A stretch of 64,000 nucleotides of DNA from Acinetobacter calcoaceticus. GTDB taxonomy: Bacteria; Pseudomonadota; Gammaproteobacteria; Pseudomonadales; Moraxellaceae. Location of the stretch: the NCBI RefSeq assembly GCF_004345325.1, contig NZ_SLVJ01000010.1, positions 1 through 64,000 of the forward strand. The letters run 5' to 3'. Positions within the stretch are counted from its first letter, which is position 1. Each line of letters begins with the position of its first letter. Made by a program: the position numbers and the translations under genes. The notes under the pieces are model-generated. The model saw nothing but the letters and a program-made list of their open reading frames with translations. It had not been told where the DNA came from and ran no database searches. Below, piece by piece: positions 1 through 9,634 of the stretch.

Positions 1-52
1 AAGCGCTTGTTTATCAACAAGTTTTAATCAACATCACCGCCGATGGATGTGC

Positions 53-80
53 ATTATAGGCGAAATATTTTCAGGCGCAA
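53..80 (-). promoter_or_regulatory. Strong sigma70 promoter firing off the left edge
   Basis: Read on the minus strand there is a perfect -10 hexamer TATAAT (53-58) and a -35-like TTGCGC (75-80) separated by 16 bases. The stretch above the -35 is very A/T-rich, like an UP element. No open reading frame follows before the window ends, and the transcript would leave at base 1. An UP-like element, a near-consensus core and a long untranslated start are typical of rRNA or tRNA operon promoters or ribosomal-protein leaders. Which of these it serves cannot be seen here. Confidence 0.55.
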
Positions 81-458
81 CCCCTATTTCGATAATAATT
101 CAAAATAAGTGGTTGGGTGTCCGATATTTAAACGAATTAATATAAATAAAGTGATTTAAGCTATATTTTGATTGGATATTAATCAGTAATGGAACTGCTT
201 CATAATCATCAGAGCGTCCAAAAGCATTTAAAACAGCCCGGATTTTAATATATTGTTTTTAAAACCCGGTAAATGCATAGATTTTGGATAATTAATCAGC
301 AGCACCAAAGAACAACCAAAATAAATGTACCCAATCACACCTTATACATAGCAACAAGGGAACAGTGGATCAGTTATGGCCTTTGGCCGCAATTAAGCTA
401 GAGCAAACTTACCAATACCAAAACAAACTGAGTCATCTCATATCATCGTATATAAGCT
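81..458. other. Intergenic stretch without a recognised gene
   Basis: About 380 bases of A/T-rich DNA lie between the left-edge promoter and the small minus-strand ORF that ends at 459. I see no open frame with a ribosome binding site on either strand, no tRNA-like sequence and no clear terminator hairpin. It may hold the tail end of regulation for the flanking transcripts. Confidence 0.4.
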
Positions 459-791
459 TTAGGTTTTTGATTTAATTTGCTGCAACCCTAGCTCAAGTAT
501 TTTTTTAGCGTTTCTAATGCCGCGCAATCGATTAATATCAATAATATCTGGATCACAAAAACATAGATGCGCTTTCAACTTCATCCCTGTTTTCTCCTTT
601 GCAAACAAATTATAGTTTCCTAAATTAAGTTGTTCACAGAACTCAGCCGCGGCCATGTTTAAATTTTCTCGTGGTGAATACTGCAGTTTAGATGCTGAAT
701 ATAGAAAAGCATCTAAATGTATTAACCCAACCCTACAATCCGAACAATAAATGTGAACAGGATGCTTATTTGAAACCGCCTTACTCAACAC
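459..791 (-). CDS. Small cysteine-rich hypothetical protein, start uncertain
   Basis: A 110-codon frame that I do not recognise. The composition is protein-like, with cysteines grouped as CSDC near residues 16-19 and CFC near residues 77-79, which could bind a metal. The end is rich in Lys/Leu and probably helical. The longest frame begins with GTG at 791, and no Shine-Dalgarno sequence is visible before it. The frame stays open a further nine codons upstream to a TAA but holds no ATG there. The first in-frame ATG (residue 46) would cut off the CSDC motif. It is therefore either a gene with a non-ATG start or the 3' remnant of a longer gene. No neighbour suggests a function. Confidence 0.4.
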   Translation of the reverse strand: MLSKAVSNKHPVHIYCSDCRVGLIHLDAFLYSASKLQYSPRENLNMAAAEFCEQLNLGNYNLFAKEKTGMKLKAHLCFCDPDIIDINRLRGIRNAKKILELGLQQIKSKT

Positions 792-1071
792 ATTGATTTT
801 AAAGCATATTTTAATTTAATCCACCAGACTAAACCCATATAAAAGAATCAAAAGTCATTTTAACTGTGGCTCAAAGATCTTAATTTACATTTTCATTGTA
901 TTTGTAATGCTCATTTGTCAATTTACAACCTTAGTTCTGATTGCAGAAACCTGCGCTCATCACAAAAGCACTCTGCTTGGGTTGGCAAAAATGATAAATA
1001 AAGCCAAAATAATCAAGTATAAAGGATGACACTCTCAATACTTATTGAAATTAATACAAATACTTGCAGCA
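792..1071. other. Intergenic region upstream of ppk1
   Basis: A/T-rich spacer between the divergently oriented small ORF and ppk1. I see no gene in it. Its right end runs into the Pho-box-like element and the probable promoter of ppk1. Confidence 0.4.
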
Positions 1072-1089
1072 CTGTAACAAATTTGTCAT
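1072..1089 (+). promoter_or_regulatory. Probable Pho box of ppk1
   Basis: The 18 bases CTGTAACAAATTTGTCAT match the two 7-bp half sites plus 4-bp spacer of the PhoB operator (CTGTCAT-AAAA-CTGTCAT) at 14 of 18 positions by my count. A possible -10 (TACCAT, 1100-1105) lies about 11 bases downstream, the usual geometry when a Pho box replaces the -35. This puts transcription start near 1112, so the TTG codon at 1064 cannot be the start of ppk1. Control by phosphate starvation is inferred. Confidence 0.6.
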
Positions 1090-1147
1090 ACATACAACTT
1101 ACCATGCATGCAAATTTGAACAAGTTGCCTTTGAAATGACGCAGATC

Positions 1148-3226
1148 ATGTCTTTTAACCACGATTTCCAGCACAGCTCACACACCTACATCAATCGTGA
1201 GTTATCTTTACTAGAATTTCATAAACGTGTCTTGGCCCAAGCCAAAGATAGTAATCACCCACTCTTGGAACGGTTAAATTTTTTAATTATTTTTTCTCGC
1301 AACCTTGATGAGTACTTTGAAATCCGCGTTGCGGGTTTAATGAAGCAACTTGATTTCAACATCCTGACGACGGCGCCAGATGGCATTCCCAATGAAGTGC
1401 TGATCCAGCACATCTCAGCCATTGCCCATCAAGCCATCGAAGAACAGTACCAAATCTTAAATTACACCTTATTACCACAACTACAGAACTATGGTGTGCG
1501 GTTTATACAACACAATGATATTTTAGAAAAACACAAAGAATGGATTAAAAACTACTTTTTCACTCAGGTTCAGCCTGTTGTCACACCAATCAGTCTAGAT
1601 CCATCACACCCATTCCCGCGCTTAGTCAATAAAAGTCTTAACTTTATTGTTACGTTGTCGGGTAAAGATGCTTTTGGTCGTCAAATTGAATTGGCGATTG
1701 TACCGGCACCACGCTCCCTACCACGTGTGGTTCGCTTACCGAATGAATTGACCGGTGGGCAGGAACATTACATCTTACTGTCTGCCATTATTCATCAACA
1801 TATCAGCGATCTGTTCCCCGGCATGACAGCAACAGGCTGTTATCAGTTCCGCGTAACACGCAATGCAGATTTGACGCTTGCAGCAGATGTCGATGACCTC
1901 GCCGTAGCACTTAAAGATGAGTTGTCTTCACGTCGCTTTGGCCGTGCAGTACGCTTAGAGGTCGCCAAAAATACGCCTAAGGCATTAAATAAATATTTGC
2001 TTGAGCAGTTTGATCTAGACCCAATACATTTATATCCGGTTGATGGCCCGGTCAATATGACCCGTTTATTGGCCAACTTTGATATACCAGCGCTACGCTT
2101 CAAACCTTATCAAGCCATCATTCCCAAAGCACTTCGTAAACCTCACCAAATATTTGATGTACTGAGTAAACGTGATTATTTACTCCACCATCCATTTGAT
2201 TCCTTTGCGCCAGTGATCAATTTACTTAAAGAAGCCGCACAAGATCCCAACGTACTGGCGATTAAGCAAACCTTATATCGTAGTGGTCCGGATTCTGAGA
2301 TTGTCCAAATCTTGGCTGAAGCTGCTCGAAATGGTAAAGAGGTCACGGCGATCATCGAGTTAAGAGCGCGCTTTGATGAAGAATCAAACATTATCGTGGC
2401 CAATATCTTACAAGAAGCAGGAGCTGTGGTGGTCTATGGCATCGTTGGTTACAAGACCCATGCCAAAATGATCCTGGTGGTTCGTCGTGAAGGTGAACAT
2501 CTCAAACGCTATGTGCATTTGGGTACAGGCAACTACCACGCAGGTAATGCCAAAATGTATACGGACTATGGCTTACTCACCACTAATCCTGAAATCTGTG
2601 AAGATGTACATAAAATTTTCCAAGAATTGACCGGTATGGGCCGTATGGCAAAACTGAAAAAACTTTTCCATGCCCCATTTACGCTGCATGCACAATTACT
2701 TCACTTAATTGAACAAGAGATTAACTTTGCCAAAGCAGGTAAAACTGCGCGAATCATCATTAAAGTCAATGCACTGACTGAACCGCTGTTGATCGCCGCA
2801 CTATATAAAGCATCGCAGGCGGGTGTTCAGATTGATTTAATCATTCGCTCTGTATGCTGTTTACGTCCACAAGTGAAGGATCTTTCTGAAAATATACGTG
2901 TGCGTTCGATCGTTGGGCGTTTCCTCGAACACACCCGCGTCTACTGTTTTCACAATGATGGTGACGTTAAACTTTACTGTGCCAGTGCAGACTGGATGGG
3001 GCGCAACTTATTCTCGCGGGTTGAAACCTGTTTCCCAATCGAAGATAAAAAACTGCGTAAACAAATTATTGAAGATGGCTTACTCAACTATCTCTCTGAC
3101 AATATGCGTGCCTGGGAACTCGATGAACACGATCATTGGCATCCTGTTAAAGTCCCAGCAAATACTGCACCCTTTATTGCCCAACAGTACTTAATGGATC
3201 AACGCAACATCACACCGACGGCCTAA
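1148..3226 (+). CDS. ppk1: Polyphosphate kinase 1
   Basis: Reversibly transfers the terminal phosphate of ATP to long-chain polyphosphate; usually membrane associated. About 692 residues, the usual PPK1 size. The N domain opens with the family motif [11 protein letters not shown]. The autophosphorylated histidine lies in YKTHAKM (about residue 438) and the second essential histidine in FLEHTRVY (about 595). The frame is open from a TTG at 1064, but that codon lies just before a Pho-box-like element, so translation must start later: ATG 1136 or, by fit to family length, ATG 1148. Neither has a strong Shine-Dalgarno sequence. The gene is monocistronic, with a hairpin terminator after the stop. 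PhoB control is likely. Confidence 0.95.
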   Translation: MSFNHDFQHSSHTYINRELSLLEFHKRVLAQAKDSNHPLLERLNFLIIFSRNLDEYFEIRVAGLMKQLDFNILTTAPDGIPNEVLIQHISAIAHQAIEEQYQILNYTLLPQLQNYGVRFIQHNDILEKHKEWIKNYFFTQVQPVVTPISLDPSHPFPRLVNKSLNFIVTLSGKDAFGRQIELAIVPAPRSLPRVVRLPNELTGGQEHYILLSAIIHQHISDLFPGMTATGCYQFRVTRNADLTLAADVDDLAVALKDELSSRRFGRAVRLEVAKNTPKALNKYLLEQFDLDPIHLYPVDGPVNMTRLLANFDIPALRFKPYQAIIPKALRKPHQIFDVLSKRDYLLHHPFDSFAPVINLLKEAAQDPNVLAIKQTLYRSGPDSEIVQILAEAARNGKEVTAIIELRARFDEESNIIVANILQEAGAVVVYGIVGYKTHAKMILVVRREGEHLKRYVHLGTGNYHAGNAKMYTDYGLLTTNPEICEDVHKIFQELTGMGRMAKLKKLFHAPFTLHAQLLHLIEQEINFAKAGKTARIIIKVNALTEPLLIAALYKASQAGVQIDLIIRSVCCLRPQVKDLSENIRVRSIVGRFLEHTRVYCFHNDGDVKLYCASADWMGRNLFSRVETCFPIEDKKLRKQIIEDGLLNYLSDNMRAWELDEHDHWHPVKVPANTAPFIAQQYLMDQRNITPTA

Positions 3227-3268
3227 AACAGAACAACTGAGTCGCATTATTCTAAAACTTAAAAACAT

Positions 3269-3297
3269 AATAGCCCCTTCATATTGAAGGGGCTATT
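3269..3297. terminator. Bidirectional hairpin between ppk1 and the CoA-transferase gene
   Basis: A perfect 13-bp inverted repeat, AATAGCCCCTTCA with its complement and a 3-base loop, lies between two convergent genes. Short T/A-rich flanks on both sides allow it to act for either strand. Confidence 0.75.
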
Positions 3298-3367
3298 TGC
3301 ATTACCTTATTACATGGCTTGATCGTATTGCTTTATCAAAAGCTTGATCACATTGCTAGATCAAATT

Positions 3368-4600
3368 TTAGCAACCAACTTTCAGACCAATGATGCCTTG
3401 TTGCTGCAACATCACCAACTCATCGGCGGAACAAATTCCTGCCAGGATCTGCGCAGTGTGTTGCCCCAATTGCGGCGGTGCATTTCGGTATTCGATCGGG
3501 GTATCCGACATTTTGATCGGTGAAGCAATCATTTTAAAGTCTTGTTTTAATGGATGTGGCACATTCACTAGCATTTGCCGCTCTAGGATTTGCTCTTCCG
3601 CTAATGCTTCTTCGATGGAGTTAATCATCCCGACGGGCACTTTTGCGGCATGAATCAAATCAATCCAAATCTGCGCATTCTGGCTCGAAAAATGCGCACT
3701 TAATAGCGCAATCAAAGCTTCACGATGCTTTACTCGATCTTGATTGCGCACATAGTCTGGGTGGGTGGCTAATTCAGCAAGACCAATGGCAACACACAAG
3801 TCTTTAAACTGCGAGTCATTACCACAAGCCAAGATAAATGCCTTATCTTTTGCTGTAAATGTTTGATACGGCACAATATTAGGATGGCGATTCCCCATAC
3901 GTTTCGGTGCTACACCAGAGGTCAGGTAGTTCATGCTTTGATTGGCCAAAGCCGCAACTTGTACATCAAACAACGACATATCAATATATTGACCCGTTTG
4001 AGTGTGCTGTCGCGAAATTAAAGCAGCCTGTATCGCGACTGTGGCATAAAGACCCGTTTGAATATCGGTCACTGCAACACCGACTTTCTGCGGTCCACCA
4101 CCGACCACATCATCTGGCTCACCTGTAATACTCATCAAACCGGATAAGCCTTGGATCACAAAGTCATAACCCGGCTCCGCGGCACGTGGTCCTGTTTGAC
4201 CAAATCCAGTGATGGAACAATACACCAATCGAGGATTGATCTGTCTGAGCCGTTCATAATCTAGCCCGTACTTTTGCAATGAACCCGCTTTGTAATTTTC
4301 AATCAGTACATCTGCAGACTTTACCAATTCATGAATCAGTGCCTGCCCTTGTGCTTGAGCAATATCAATCGCAACTGAATACTTATTACGATTGGCACAT
4401 TGATAATAACCCGATTCACGTGTGGCATTGCCTGCATCATCAAGCATCCACGGCGGCCCCCACATTCGGGTATCATCACCTACCTTCGGTCGTTCAACCT
4501 TGATAACTTCCGCACCCAAATCAGCCAAAATTTGTCCGCACCATGGACCAGCCAACACCCGACTCAAATCCAATACGCGTATACCTGTTAATGCACCCAT
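3368..4600 (-). CDS. CaiB/BaiF family CoA-transferase, probably glutarate CoA-transferase
   Basis: Class III CoA-transferase of about 410 residues. The N-terminal motif LTGIRVLDLSRVLAGPWCGQ, the segment LIENYKAGSLQKYGL and GYDFVIQGLSG, which carries the catalytic aspartate (about residue 146), are all present. The start is taken at ATG 4600, preceded by GGAG nine bases upstream; the frame is open 17 codons further but lacks family similarity there. It follows an AAHS-type transporter and a glutaryl-CoA dehydrogenase on the same strand, the setting of the GcdG-type enzyme that activates glutarate with CoA from succinyl-CoA. The substrate is inferred from this context; other dicarboxylates are possible. 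Confidence 0.85.
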   Translation of the reverse strand: MGALTGIRVLDLSRVLAGPWCGQILADLGAEVIKVERPKVGDDTRMWGPPWMLDDAGNATRESGYYQCANRNKYSVAIDIAQAQGQALIHELVKSADVLIENYKAGSLQKYGLDYERLRQINPRLVYCSITGFGQTGPRAAEPGYDFVIQGLSGLMSITGEPDDVVGGGPQKVGVAVTDIQTGLYATVAIQAALISRQHTQTGQYIDMSLFDVQVAALANQSMNYLTSGVAPKRMGNRHPNIVPYQTFTAKDKAFILACGNDSQFKDLCVAIGLAELATHPDYVRNQDRVKHREALIALLSAHFSSQNAQIWIDLIHAAKVPVGMINSIEEALAEEQILERQMLVNVPHPLKQDFKMIASPIKMSDTPIEYRNAPPQLGQHTAQILAGICSADELVMLQQQGIIGLKVGC

Positions 4601-4666
4601 GCTTTTTTGCTCCAATACGCAATTTTGATGAGCTGATCTCGTCCCATACAAGATCAGCTGAAATGC

Positions 4667-5983
4667 TTATTTTTGAGGATCGTACTGTCGATCACGAATG
4701 AATAACCCTGGGAGTATCCCTGCAATAAAATATGCCGCCCCCATAACAATGAATGCCATCGCAAATGTTCCACCTGATGCGAGGAAGCCAATCGTTGCTG
4801 GTGCAATTGCAGCGCCAACACGACCAATATTGTATGCACCACCTATCGCAGTACCACGAACATCTGTAGAGAATGATTCAGCCATGTAAGTTGCATTCAC
4901 GCCATAAGGTATGCCGTAAAGGAAGCCAAATATCACCAATAAATATAGAATATTATCTGGAGTATTAAAGAAAATGATAATTGGCAAGAAGATTGCGCTA
5001 GCCAAAGCGCCAAATACAAAAACACCACGACGGTTAAACTTATCCGCCAAGTAGCCTGCCACAATCTTACCTAGAATCATTGCTGTATAAGAACCCACCA
5101 TATAACTGGTTAAACTCTTAAAGTTCATATTTAGTTCTGTTTCAAGATAGCTTGGCATCCAATTATTAATACCGTAATAACCAAATTGTAAGAAGAATGC
5201 TGTAGTCATCCACAACAAGAACATTTTTCGATGCTTAAAGTTGGCAAAGATTTGCTTATAAATACTACCGCTTTTGGGCTTAGCAACAGCTGATTTAACT
5301 TCAATAGGTTTACTAGTGTTTTTCCCTTGTAATTGATCGATTTTAATTAATTGCCAAGATTTTGGCTCTGGGACATAACGTTGTAAAAATACGTTTACAA
5401 ATGCCGGTAGAACTGTGATAAAAAATAGTGTTCTCCAACCATGATCCGGAATAACTGCACCAGCCAATAAGGTTGCAATAATATACCCGACGGTTTGTCC
5501 TGTCTGCAAAGTACCTAGTACAGTTGTGCGATAACGTGTAGGAACATATTCAGCCATCAAGGTGTTACATGCCATATATAGCGCACCAATACCCAAGGCA
5601 CCAATAAACCTTAATGCCATAAACTGTTCATAGTTTTGAGTAAAGCCTAACAAGCAAGTGGCAATAGAAAAGAATGTTACAGCATTGGCGATCGTTCTAA
5701 CGCGTCCAAATTTATCACATGCCCACCCTCCAAGAATTCCACCAATCCCCATCCCGGCCAGAGAGGCACTTCCTAAAGCACCGGCTTGGAATGTAGTTAA
5801 AGAAAAATCAACTTTTAAACTCGTCAGGCTATAGGACAACAGCATAATATCAATGCCATCGACGACCATAGCGAAATAGGTAAATAATAATGCCCACTTC
5901 CATGTATTTGGACCTATTCGTTCATAGTTCCCTATATTTTTAGGTAAGACAACTGTTGATGGTGCTTGAACATCATTGTTCAT
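4667..5983 (-). CDS. MFS transporter, aromatic acid:H+ symporter (AAHS) type
   Basis: A 438-residue inner-membrane protein with about twelve hydrophobic segments split 6+6 by a Lys-rich loop near residues 210-240. Helix 1 carries VVDGIDIMLLSY, the AAHS/PcaK-like DGxD motif, and the loop after helix 2 has the MFS signature GGWACDKFGRVRT (A-motif). AGGA stands about ten bases before the ATG. It sits between the glutaryl-CoA dehydrogenase and the CoA-transferase genes, so the cargo is probably glutarate or a related dicarboxylate rather than an aromatic acid. That cargo is an inference from position only. Confidence 0.85.
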   Translation of the reverse strand: MNNDVQAPSTVVLPKNIGNYERIGPNTWKWALLFTYFAMVVDGIDIMLLSYSLTSLKVDFSLTTFQAGALGSASLAGMGIGGILGGWACDKFGRVRTIANAVTFFSIATCLLGFTQNYEQFMALRFIGALGIGALYMACNTLMAEYVPTRYRTTVLGTLQTGQTVGYIIATLLAGAVIPDHGWRTLFFITVLPAFVNVFLQRYVPEPKSWQLIKIDQLQGKNTSKPIEVKSAVAKPKSGSIYKQIFANFKHRKMFLLWMTTAFFLQFGYYGINNWMPSYLETELNMNFKSLTSYMVGSYTAMILGKIVAGYLADKFNRRGVFVFGALASAIFLPIIIFFNTPDNILYLLVIFGFLYGIPYGVNATYMAESFSTDVRGTAIGGAYNIGRVGAAIAPATIGFLASGGTFAMAFIVMGAAYFIAGILPGLFIRDRQYDPQK

Positions 5984-6160
5984 TATATGGTTTCCTCATT
6001 TTCCTTAATGAGTCATCGCATTCTTTTAAAACTCAATGCTTATTAAAACAGTAGAGACCCCACCTCAAACCATTGATATAAAAAAGATTTAAGCGATGAT
6101 TCCTTGCTAATGTAATACCACTTGTTCTGTATCTCTTTTCAAAGGCAAAATCAACCACAT

Positions 6161-6182
6161 AGCGCTCTCGAATAAGAGCGCT
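6161..6182. terminator. Hairpin after gcdH
   Basis: AGCGCTCT and its exact complement are separated by six bases in the 240-base gap between gcdH and the transporter gene. No T-run follows on either strand, so it may be a weak terminator, an RNA stabiliser or a processing site that tunes expression of the downstream genes. Confidence 0.4.
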
Positions 6183-6224
6183 TGCAGGTATTGATTCAAT
6201 GTTTTTTAAAAGAATAATTTCGGC

Positions 6225-7427
6225 TTAATTACAGAATGCGGCGATACCTGTTTGCGCACGGCCTAAGATTAAGGCGTGGACATCGTGGGTTCCTTCATAG
6301 GTGTTGACCACTTCGAGATTGACCAAATGACGTGCTACCCCAAATTCATCACTGATCCCGTTCCCACCGAGCATATCTCGGGCTAAACGTGCAATATCCA
6401 ATGCCTTACCACAGTTGTTACGCTTGATTAGCGATGTTCCTTCAACTGAAGCAATCCCTTCATCTTTCATACGACCAAAACGCATGGCGATTTGTAGCCC
6501 CAATGCAATCTCAGTTTGCATATCGGCTAATTTTTTCTGAATCAATTGATTCGCGGCCAATGGGCGACCAAATTGCTTACGATCCATGGTGTATTGATGT
6601 GCAGCATGCCAGCAAAACTCAGCAGCACCCATCGCTCCCCACGCAATGCCATAACGAGCACTGTTTAAGCAAGTAAATGGACCACGCAGACCACGAATGT
6701 CTGGAAATGCATTTTCTTCAGGTACAAAAACCTCATCCATGACGATTTCGCCAGTAATCGAAGCACGTAGGCCTACTTTACCGTGGATCGCTGGTGCAGT
6801 TAGACCTTCCCAACCTTTTTCTAAAATAAAGCCACGGATCTCCCCAACATTGCCTTGCTCTGATACTTCTTTGGCCCATACCACAAAGACATCTGCAATT
6901 GGACTGTTGGTGATCCACATTTTGGCACCGCTGAGCTTATAACCACCTGCGACTTTCTTGGCACGAGTAATCATGCTCCCCGGATCTGAGCCATGATCAG
7001 GCTCGGTCAAACCGAAACATCCGATATATTCACCAGTAGCTAATTTGGGTAGATATTTTTGTTTTTGCGCTTCAGAACCAAACTCATTAATCGGCACCAT
7101 CACCAATGAACTTTGCACACTGGCCATTGAACGATAACCTGAATCTACACGTTCAATTTCACGTGCAATCAAACCATAGCTCACATAATTGAGGCCAGAA
7201 CCGCCATATTGCTCTGGAATAGTAGGTCCCAATAAACCTAACTCGCCCATTTCGCGAAAAATGTGTGCATCAGTTTTTTCATGACGGAATTGCTCAAGCA
7301 CCCTTGGCATAAGCTTGTCTTGACAGTAAGCATGTGCGCTATCACGAATCATGCGCTCTTCTTCAGTCAATTGTTGCTCTAGGAGGAATGGGTCTTGCCA
7401 GTTAAAGGTAGAACGATGGTTGGTCAT
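6225..7427 (-). CDS. gcdH: Glutaryl-CoA dehydrogenase
   Basis: FAD enzyme that oxidises and decarboxylates glutaryl-CoA to crotonyl-CoA in lysine and glutarate breakdown. At 400 residues it has the family size. The segment around Arg99 ([15 protein letters not shown]) matches the substrate-carboxylate-binding arginine region of [20 protein letters not shown] and KMWITNS are acyl-CoA dehydrogenase signatures, and NTYEGTHD holds the catalytic glutamate (Glu378). AAGGA lies about nine bases before the ATG. The LysR gene on the other side is divergent and probably its regulator. The transporter and CoA-transferase genes follow downstream after a 241-base gap with a hairpin. Confidence 0.93.
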   Translation of the reverse strand: MTNHRSTFNWQDPFLLEQQLTEEERMIRDSAHAYCQDKLMPRVLEQFRHEKTDAHIFREMGELGLLGPTIPEQYGGSGLNYVSYGLIAREIERVDSGYRSMASVQSSLVMVPINEFGSEAQKQKYLPKLATGEYIGCFGLTEPDHGSDPGSMITRAKKVAGGYKLSGAKMWITNSPIADVFVVWAKEVSEQGNVGEIRGFILEKGWEGLTAPAIHGKVGLRASITGEIVMDEVFVPEENAFPDIRGLRGPFTCLNSARYGIAWGAMGAAEFCWHAAHQYTMDRKQFGRPLAANQLIQKKLADMQTEIALGLQIAMRFGRMKDEGIASVEGTSLIKRNNCGKALDIARLARDMLGGNGISDEFGVARHLVNLEVVNTYEGTHDVHALILGRAQTGIAAFCN

Positions 7428-7530
7428 GAATATGCATCCTTTGCAATGAATCTTGTCAAATTTAAATCCATGCTACGGTTGCACTATCATTTTTTCAAAC
7501 GATTAATCTGCATCCAGATATGTATTTTTT

Positions 7531-7552
7531 GCATAGCTAGGTGAATTTATGC
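7531..7552. promoter_or_regulatory. Possible LysR operator between gcdH and its regulator
   Basis: GCATA (7531-7535) and TATGC (7548-7552) form an interrupted palindrome with a 12-base spacer in the 237-base divergent gap, resembling a T-N11-A type LysR site. This is suggestive only. Confidence 0.3.
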
Positions 7553-7664
7553 CTCGAATCTGCTATCTATTGTATAAATATTTAAAGGCTTTACATCAGC
7601 ATGCTCAATTTTAAGCATTCGGTGTATTCAATTCACGAATGTCTAGCGTACATAGGTCTGCTTT

Positions 7665-8606
7665 ATGCGTAGAACATTACCTTCTTTACAAGCACTGTTG
7701 TGCTTTGAATCTGCGGCAAAACACAGCAGTTATACCTATGCAGCTCAAGAACTCTATCTCAGTCAGAGTGCTGTATCGCGACAAATCCAACAACTCGAGG
7801 AGTTACTTGGACTGGCTCTGTTTGATCGCACCCGTTACGGCGTGGAATTGACTACGGCAGGTGAGCATTATTATAAATCGATAAAACCCTTATTGTTGGG
7901 TATTGAACAAAGTACCCTCGACTTAATCGCGCATAAAGGTCACGGCGGTACACTCAGATTAGGGGTAGTACCCACCTTTGCCACACGTTGGTTATTACCA
8001 CGCCTACAAAAATTTAATGAAATTCATCCTGAAATTACCATTTACCTTGAAACCAGCACCAAACCCTTTTTATTTAGTGAACATAAATTTGATGCAGCGA
8101 TTTATACCGGCACCCATGCTCAAATCGCCAATTGGCCCGGCATTAAAATACATTATTTAATGAAAGAGGATGTGGTTCCGGTTTGTTCACCGCAGCTGAT
8201 TGCAAAGTATTTTGCACATCATCCAATCGATTTGAATCATCAACATGCCAATCTGACGATTGAGCAAATCGCACAACTCCCCTTATTGCAACAAACCACA
8301 CGCCCGTATATCTGGAAGGAATGGTTTGATATGGCGGGCTATCAGCACCCATCTTCGATGGATGGGCAAAGGCATGAGTTGTTTTCCATGCTGGCTGTGG
8401 CTGCGACTCACCATATGGGCGTCGCTTTGGTCCCACAAAATCTACTCGAAAAGGAATTGGCTGCAGGCGATCTGGTGATTGCCTGTGATTTAAAACTATT
8501 GGGCTCACGCGCCTATTATTTTGTTTATGCTGAGCAACAAAAAAGCCCATTGATCTCTAAATTTGTAACTTGGTTAGAGCAACAAGCTCTAGAGTCTACA
8601 AGCTGA
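7665..8606 (+). CDS. LysR-family regulator, probably of the glutarate genes
   Basis: A 313-residue LTTR. The winged-helix region (residues about 5-65) reads SLQALLCFESAAKHSSYTYA then LYLSQSAVSRQIQQLEELLG, the usual LysR recognition helix. The rest is a periplasmic-binding-like effector domain resembling the GcvA/TrpI branch. It is divergent from gcdH across 237 bases, the classic arrangement for a LysR activator and its target; the GcdR regulator of Pseudomonas glutarate genes is a parallel. No strong Shine-Dalgarno sequence precedes the ATG. The inducer is unknown but may be glutarate or glutaryl-CoA. Confidence 0.85.
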   Translation: MRRTLPSLQALLCFESAAKHSSYTYAAQELYLSQSAVSRQIQQLEELLGLALFDRTRYGVELTTAGEHYYKSIKPLLLGIEQSTLDLIAHKGHGGTLRLGVVPTFATRWLLPRLQKFNEIHPEITIYLETSTKPFLFSEHKFDAAIYTGTHAQIANWPGIKIHYLMKEDVVPVCSPQLIAKYFAHHPIDLNHQHANLTIEQIAQLPLLQQTTRPYIWKEWFDMAGYQHPSSMDGQRHELFSMLAVAATHHMGVALVPQNLLEKELAAGDLVIACDLKLLGSRAYYFVYAEQQKSPLISKFVTWLEQQALESTS

Positions 8607-8677
8607 CACTCAGCTTCACTCTGTAGCAAAAAGGTAATCTTAGTTTCGAGTATTGAACTCAAAAACTTAAATACCAT

Positions 8678-9001
8678 CTACTCCCCAAACCCAATATAAC
8701 GTGACAAGCCCAATGCACCTAAGTCCATTTTATACAGTTTAAATTCCGCAAAACTTGACTGGCTAATTTCTTGATAGATATTGAGTTGATCATCATGCGC
8801 ATGAATCTCATCAATGCTTCGGGGCAAAGTTTCTTCAAATCGGTCACTAACATATTCAAAACTCAGGTCCATCGCCACGAATAAAGTATGATCACAAGGC
8901 TGTAAGTACTGCTCTTCAGACCAGTCAATGACATCGGTCTGGCAATAAGGACATGTTACATTTGCTTGATGATTTTTAACTTGAATGAGTTGAAAAGTCA
9001 T
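8678..9001 (-). CDS. Small hypothetical protein with a CPYC zinc-ribbon-like motif
   Basis: About 107 residues from ATG 9001; a GTG eight codons earlier is possible. I do not recognise the family. Near residues 17-20 it has CPYC, and a further Cys-Asp-His lies about 20 residues on, which could form a partial zinc site. The remainder is acidic with many aromatic residues and no membrane segment or signal peptide, so it should be cytoplasmic. It is convergent with the LysR gene, with no operon partner. No function is proposed. Confidence 0.65.
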   Translation of the reverse strand: MTFQLIQVKNHQANVTCPYCQTDVIDWSEEQYLQPCDHTLFVAMDLSFEYVSDRFEETLPRSIDEIHAHDDQLNIYQEISQSSFAEFKLYKMDLGALGLSRYIGFGE

Positions 9002-9098
9002 AATTTTACGCACAAAATAAATCACAGTTTAATGCAGTTTTCAAAAAATTAAAGATGCATCGCCCTAAATCTCATTGTTTTAGTTCAATAAGGATATT

Positions 9099-9521
9099 AT
9101 GTCTACCATAGAAAAAGCCATTGCACTTGCGGCAAAGAAACATGCTGGTCAGGTCGATAAAGGCAAACATCCATACATATTTCATCCACTTAGATTGATG
9201 TTTAAAATGAAAAGTACTGAACAGCAAATTGTTGCAGTCTTACATGACATTTTAGAAGACACCGATACGACCATCGTGGACCTCATCACTTTGGGGTTCA
9301 GTCAAGAAGTGATCGATGCGATTTTAGCATTGACCAAAATGAAAAATGAATCACGAATTGAGGCTGCCTATCGCGCGGTTAAAAACCCGATTGCTCGCAT
9401 CGTCAAACTTGCAGATGTAGCTGACAATATGGACCTATCACGGATCACCCAACCCAGTCCGCGAGATATGCTACGTTTAGAGGAATACAAACATGTGCAT
9501 CAGATTCTCGTCTCTGGTTGA
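9099..9521 (+). CDS. HD-domain phosphohydrolase, small (p)ppGpp hydrolase-like
   Basis: A 140-residue single-domain protein resembling the hydrolase half of RelA/SpoT and the stand-alone MESH1-type enzymes. The metal site is visible: His29 in FHPLR, His49-Asp50 in LHDILED, and a later Asp in VKLADVADN. No synthetase, TGS or ACT domain is present. AAGGA seven bases before the ATG supports the start. By family it may remove the 3'-diphosphate of (p)ppGpp or a related nucleotide, but the exact substrate cannot be read from sequence. It is monocistronic. Confidence 0.8.
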   Translation: MSTIEKAIALAAKKHAGQVDKGKHPYIFHPLRLMFKMKSTEQQIVAVLHDILEDTDTTIVDLITLGFSQEVIDAILALTKMKNESRIEAAYRAVKNPIARIVKLADVADNMDLSRITQPSPRDMLRLEEYKHVHQILVSG

Positions 9522-9634
9522 TAGCTTCATGGCAACGTCAACGGCCGACGTTACAATTTCCAACTTAATTCTTATTTGACTTGTTGCAACAATTTCTTTA
9601 AAAATCACTGATTGTTGCAATCTTGGAATGTTAT

